A DNA stretch of 64,000 nt. It comes from Microbacterium sp. SYP-A9085. GTDB lineage: Bacteria; Actinomycetota; Actinomycetes; Actinomycetales; Microbacteriaceae. The stretch lies in the NCBI RefSeq assembly GCF_009649635.1, contig NZ_WJII01000002.1, positions 372,001 to 436,000 on the forward strand, written 5' to 3'. The notes beneath the pieces were generated by a model, which made no database searches, had not been told where the DNA came from, and saw only the letters and a program-made list of their open reading frames with translations. Position 1 is the first letter of the stretch. The number at the start of each line of letters is the position of its first letter. Shown here in pieces: positions 63,684 to 64,000 of this stretch. The position numbers and the translations under genes are program-made.

Positions 63684-64000
63684 TCAGTCCATGCCGCGGA
63701 GCACGTCGATGATCCCGGCCAGGTGCCGGCGGGTGGCCTGCTCGGCGGCATCCGCATCCCGCGCGAGGATGGCATCGATGATGGCGACGTGCTCGGGGGC
63801 GGAGGTCGCGGCCCGGCCGGGCACGAACGCGAGCCGGAACTGATGGCGGGCGGACTGCGCGCGCAGCCGCTCGAGCAGCTGCATCGCGGTGTGGTGCGCG
63901 CCGATCTCGCGGATCCGCTGATCCAGCTCCTGGTTCACGAGCGAGTAGTCCACGAGGTTCCCGGAGTCCGAGGCCGCCTCGATGCGGGTGCGCAGCTCGC
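63684..64000 (-). CDS. GntR family regulator, FCD domain, partial
   Basis: C-terminal part of a GntR/FadR-type regulator; the N-terminal winged helix lies beyond the right edge. The visible 105 residues contain FCD-domain features: NQELDQRIREIGAHHTAMQL, the EHVAIIDAILARDADAAEQA segment and a final HLAGIIDVLRGMD, with His residues that bind a metal or acid in relatives. It is convergent with the second Liv importer. Such regulators often sense organic acids, so a catabolic role is plausible. Confidence 0.8.
   Translation of the reverse strand, partial: ELRTRIEAASDSGNLVDYSLVNQELDQRIREIGAHHTAMQLLERLRAQSARHQFRLAFVPGRAATSAPEHVAIIDAILARDADAAEQATRRHLAGIIDVLRGMD

Overview
The window is about 64 kb of very GC-rich DNA with dense coding, many GTG starts, ATGA start/stop overlaps and start codons placed 6-7 nt behind a -10 hexamer (leaderless style). 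Together with gene content (BMP-type nucleoside importer, sdhCDAB, ppsA/ppsR, glpD/glpK, an FMN-riboswitch rib operon, an NDMA-type alcohol dehydrogenase) this points to an actinobacterium of the Microbacteriaceae, most likely Microbacterium or a close relative. That is inference from style; no rRNA or tRNA gene is present. I see no transposase, prophage, CRISPR array or rRNA.

Region 1 (1-28.6 kb) is mostly housekeeping: a BMP-family importer (minus strand, cut by the left edge), a mannose-1-phosphate guanylyltransferase, the succinate dehydrogenase operon, a YihY/BrkB membrane protein, exonuclease III, PEP synthase with its regulatory kinase/phosphorylase, trpS, a GNAT acetyltransferase, an Fpg/Nei glycosylase, glpD-glpK, the FMN riboswitch plus ribD-ribE-ribBA-ribH, a small membrane protein, a DUF559 (Vsr-like nuclease fold) protein bracketed by two copies of one palindrome, and a three-gene ABC-2 exporter.

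Region 2 (28.7-45.4 kb) is a catabolic block. A MetE-like methyltransferase, a FabL-type SDR and an AMP-dependent ligase precede a convergent operon of PIG-L hydratase (GalB-like), RraA-fold aldolase (LigK/GalC-like), PrpF-fold tautomerase (GalD-like) and a VOC-type extradiol dioxygenase. Facing it are two LigM/DesA-like tetrahydrofolate-dependent aryl O-demethylases separated by a LysR gene. Read together this is a route from methoxylated aromatic acids (vanillate, syringate, 3-O-methylgallate) through a gallate-like diol to 4-oxalomesaconate and then pyruvate plus oxaloacetate. Next come a MarR regulator, a FAD oxidoreductase, an IlvD/Edd dehydratase with an extra cysteine tail, and an aldehyde dehydrogenase.

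Region 3 (45.4-64 kb) holds an NDMA-type alcohol dehydrogenase, an IclR regulator, a CoA-dependent degradation operon (MaoC hydratase, SDR, acyl-CoA ligase, amidohydrolase, acyl-CoA dehydrogenase) and a complete LivFGHMK-type importer. Three promoters in this stretch share a near-palindromic TCAGGTNNCCTGA site, which suggests one IclR regulon. A second IclR gene diverges from a second Liv-type importer (order G-F-H-M-K), and a GntR/FCD regulator is cut by the right edge. The substrate of the CoA pathway and of both importers is not visible from sequence.

Intergenic regions carry at least two families of large palindromes whose arms differ between copies but stay paired within each copy (three copies each).
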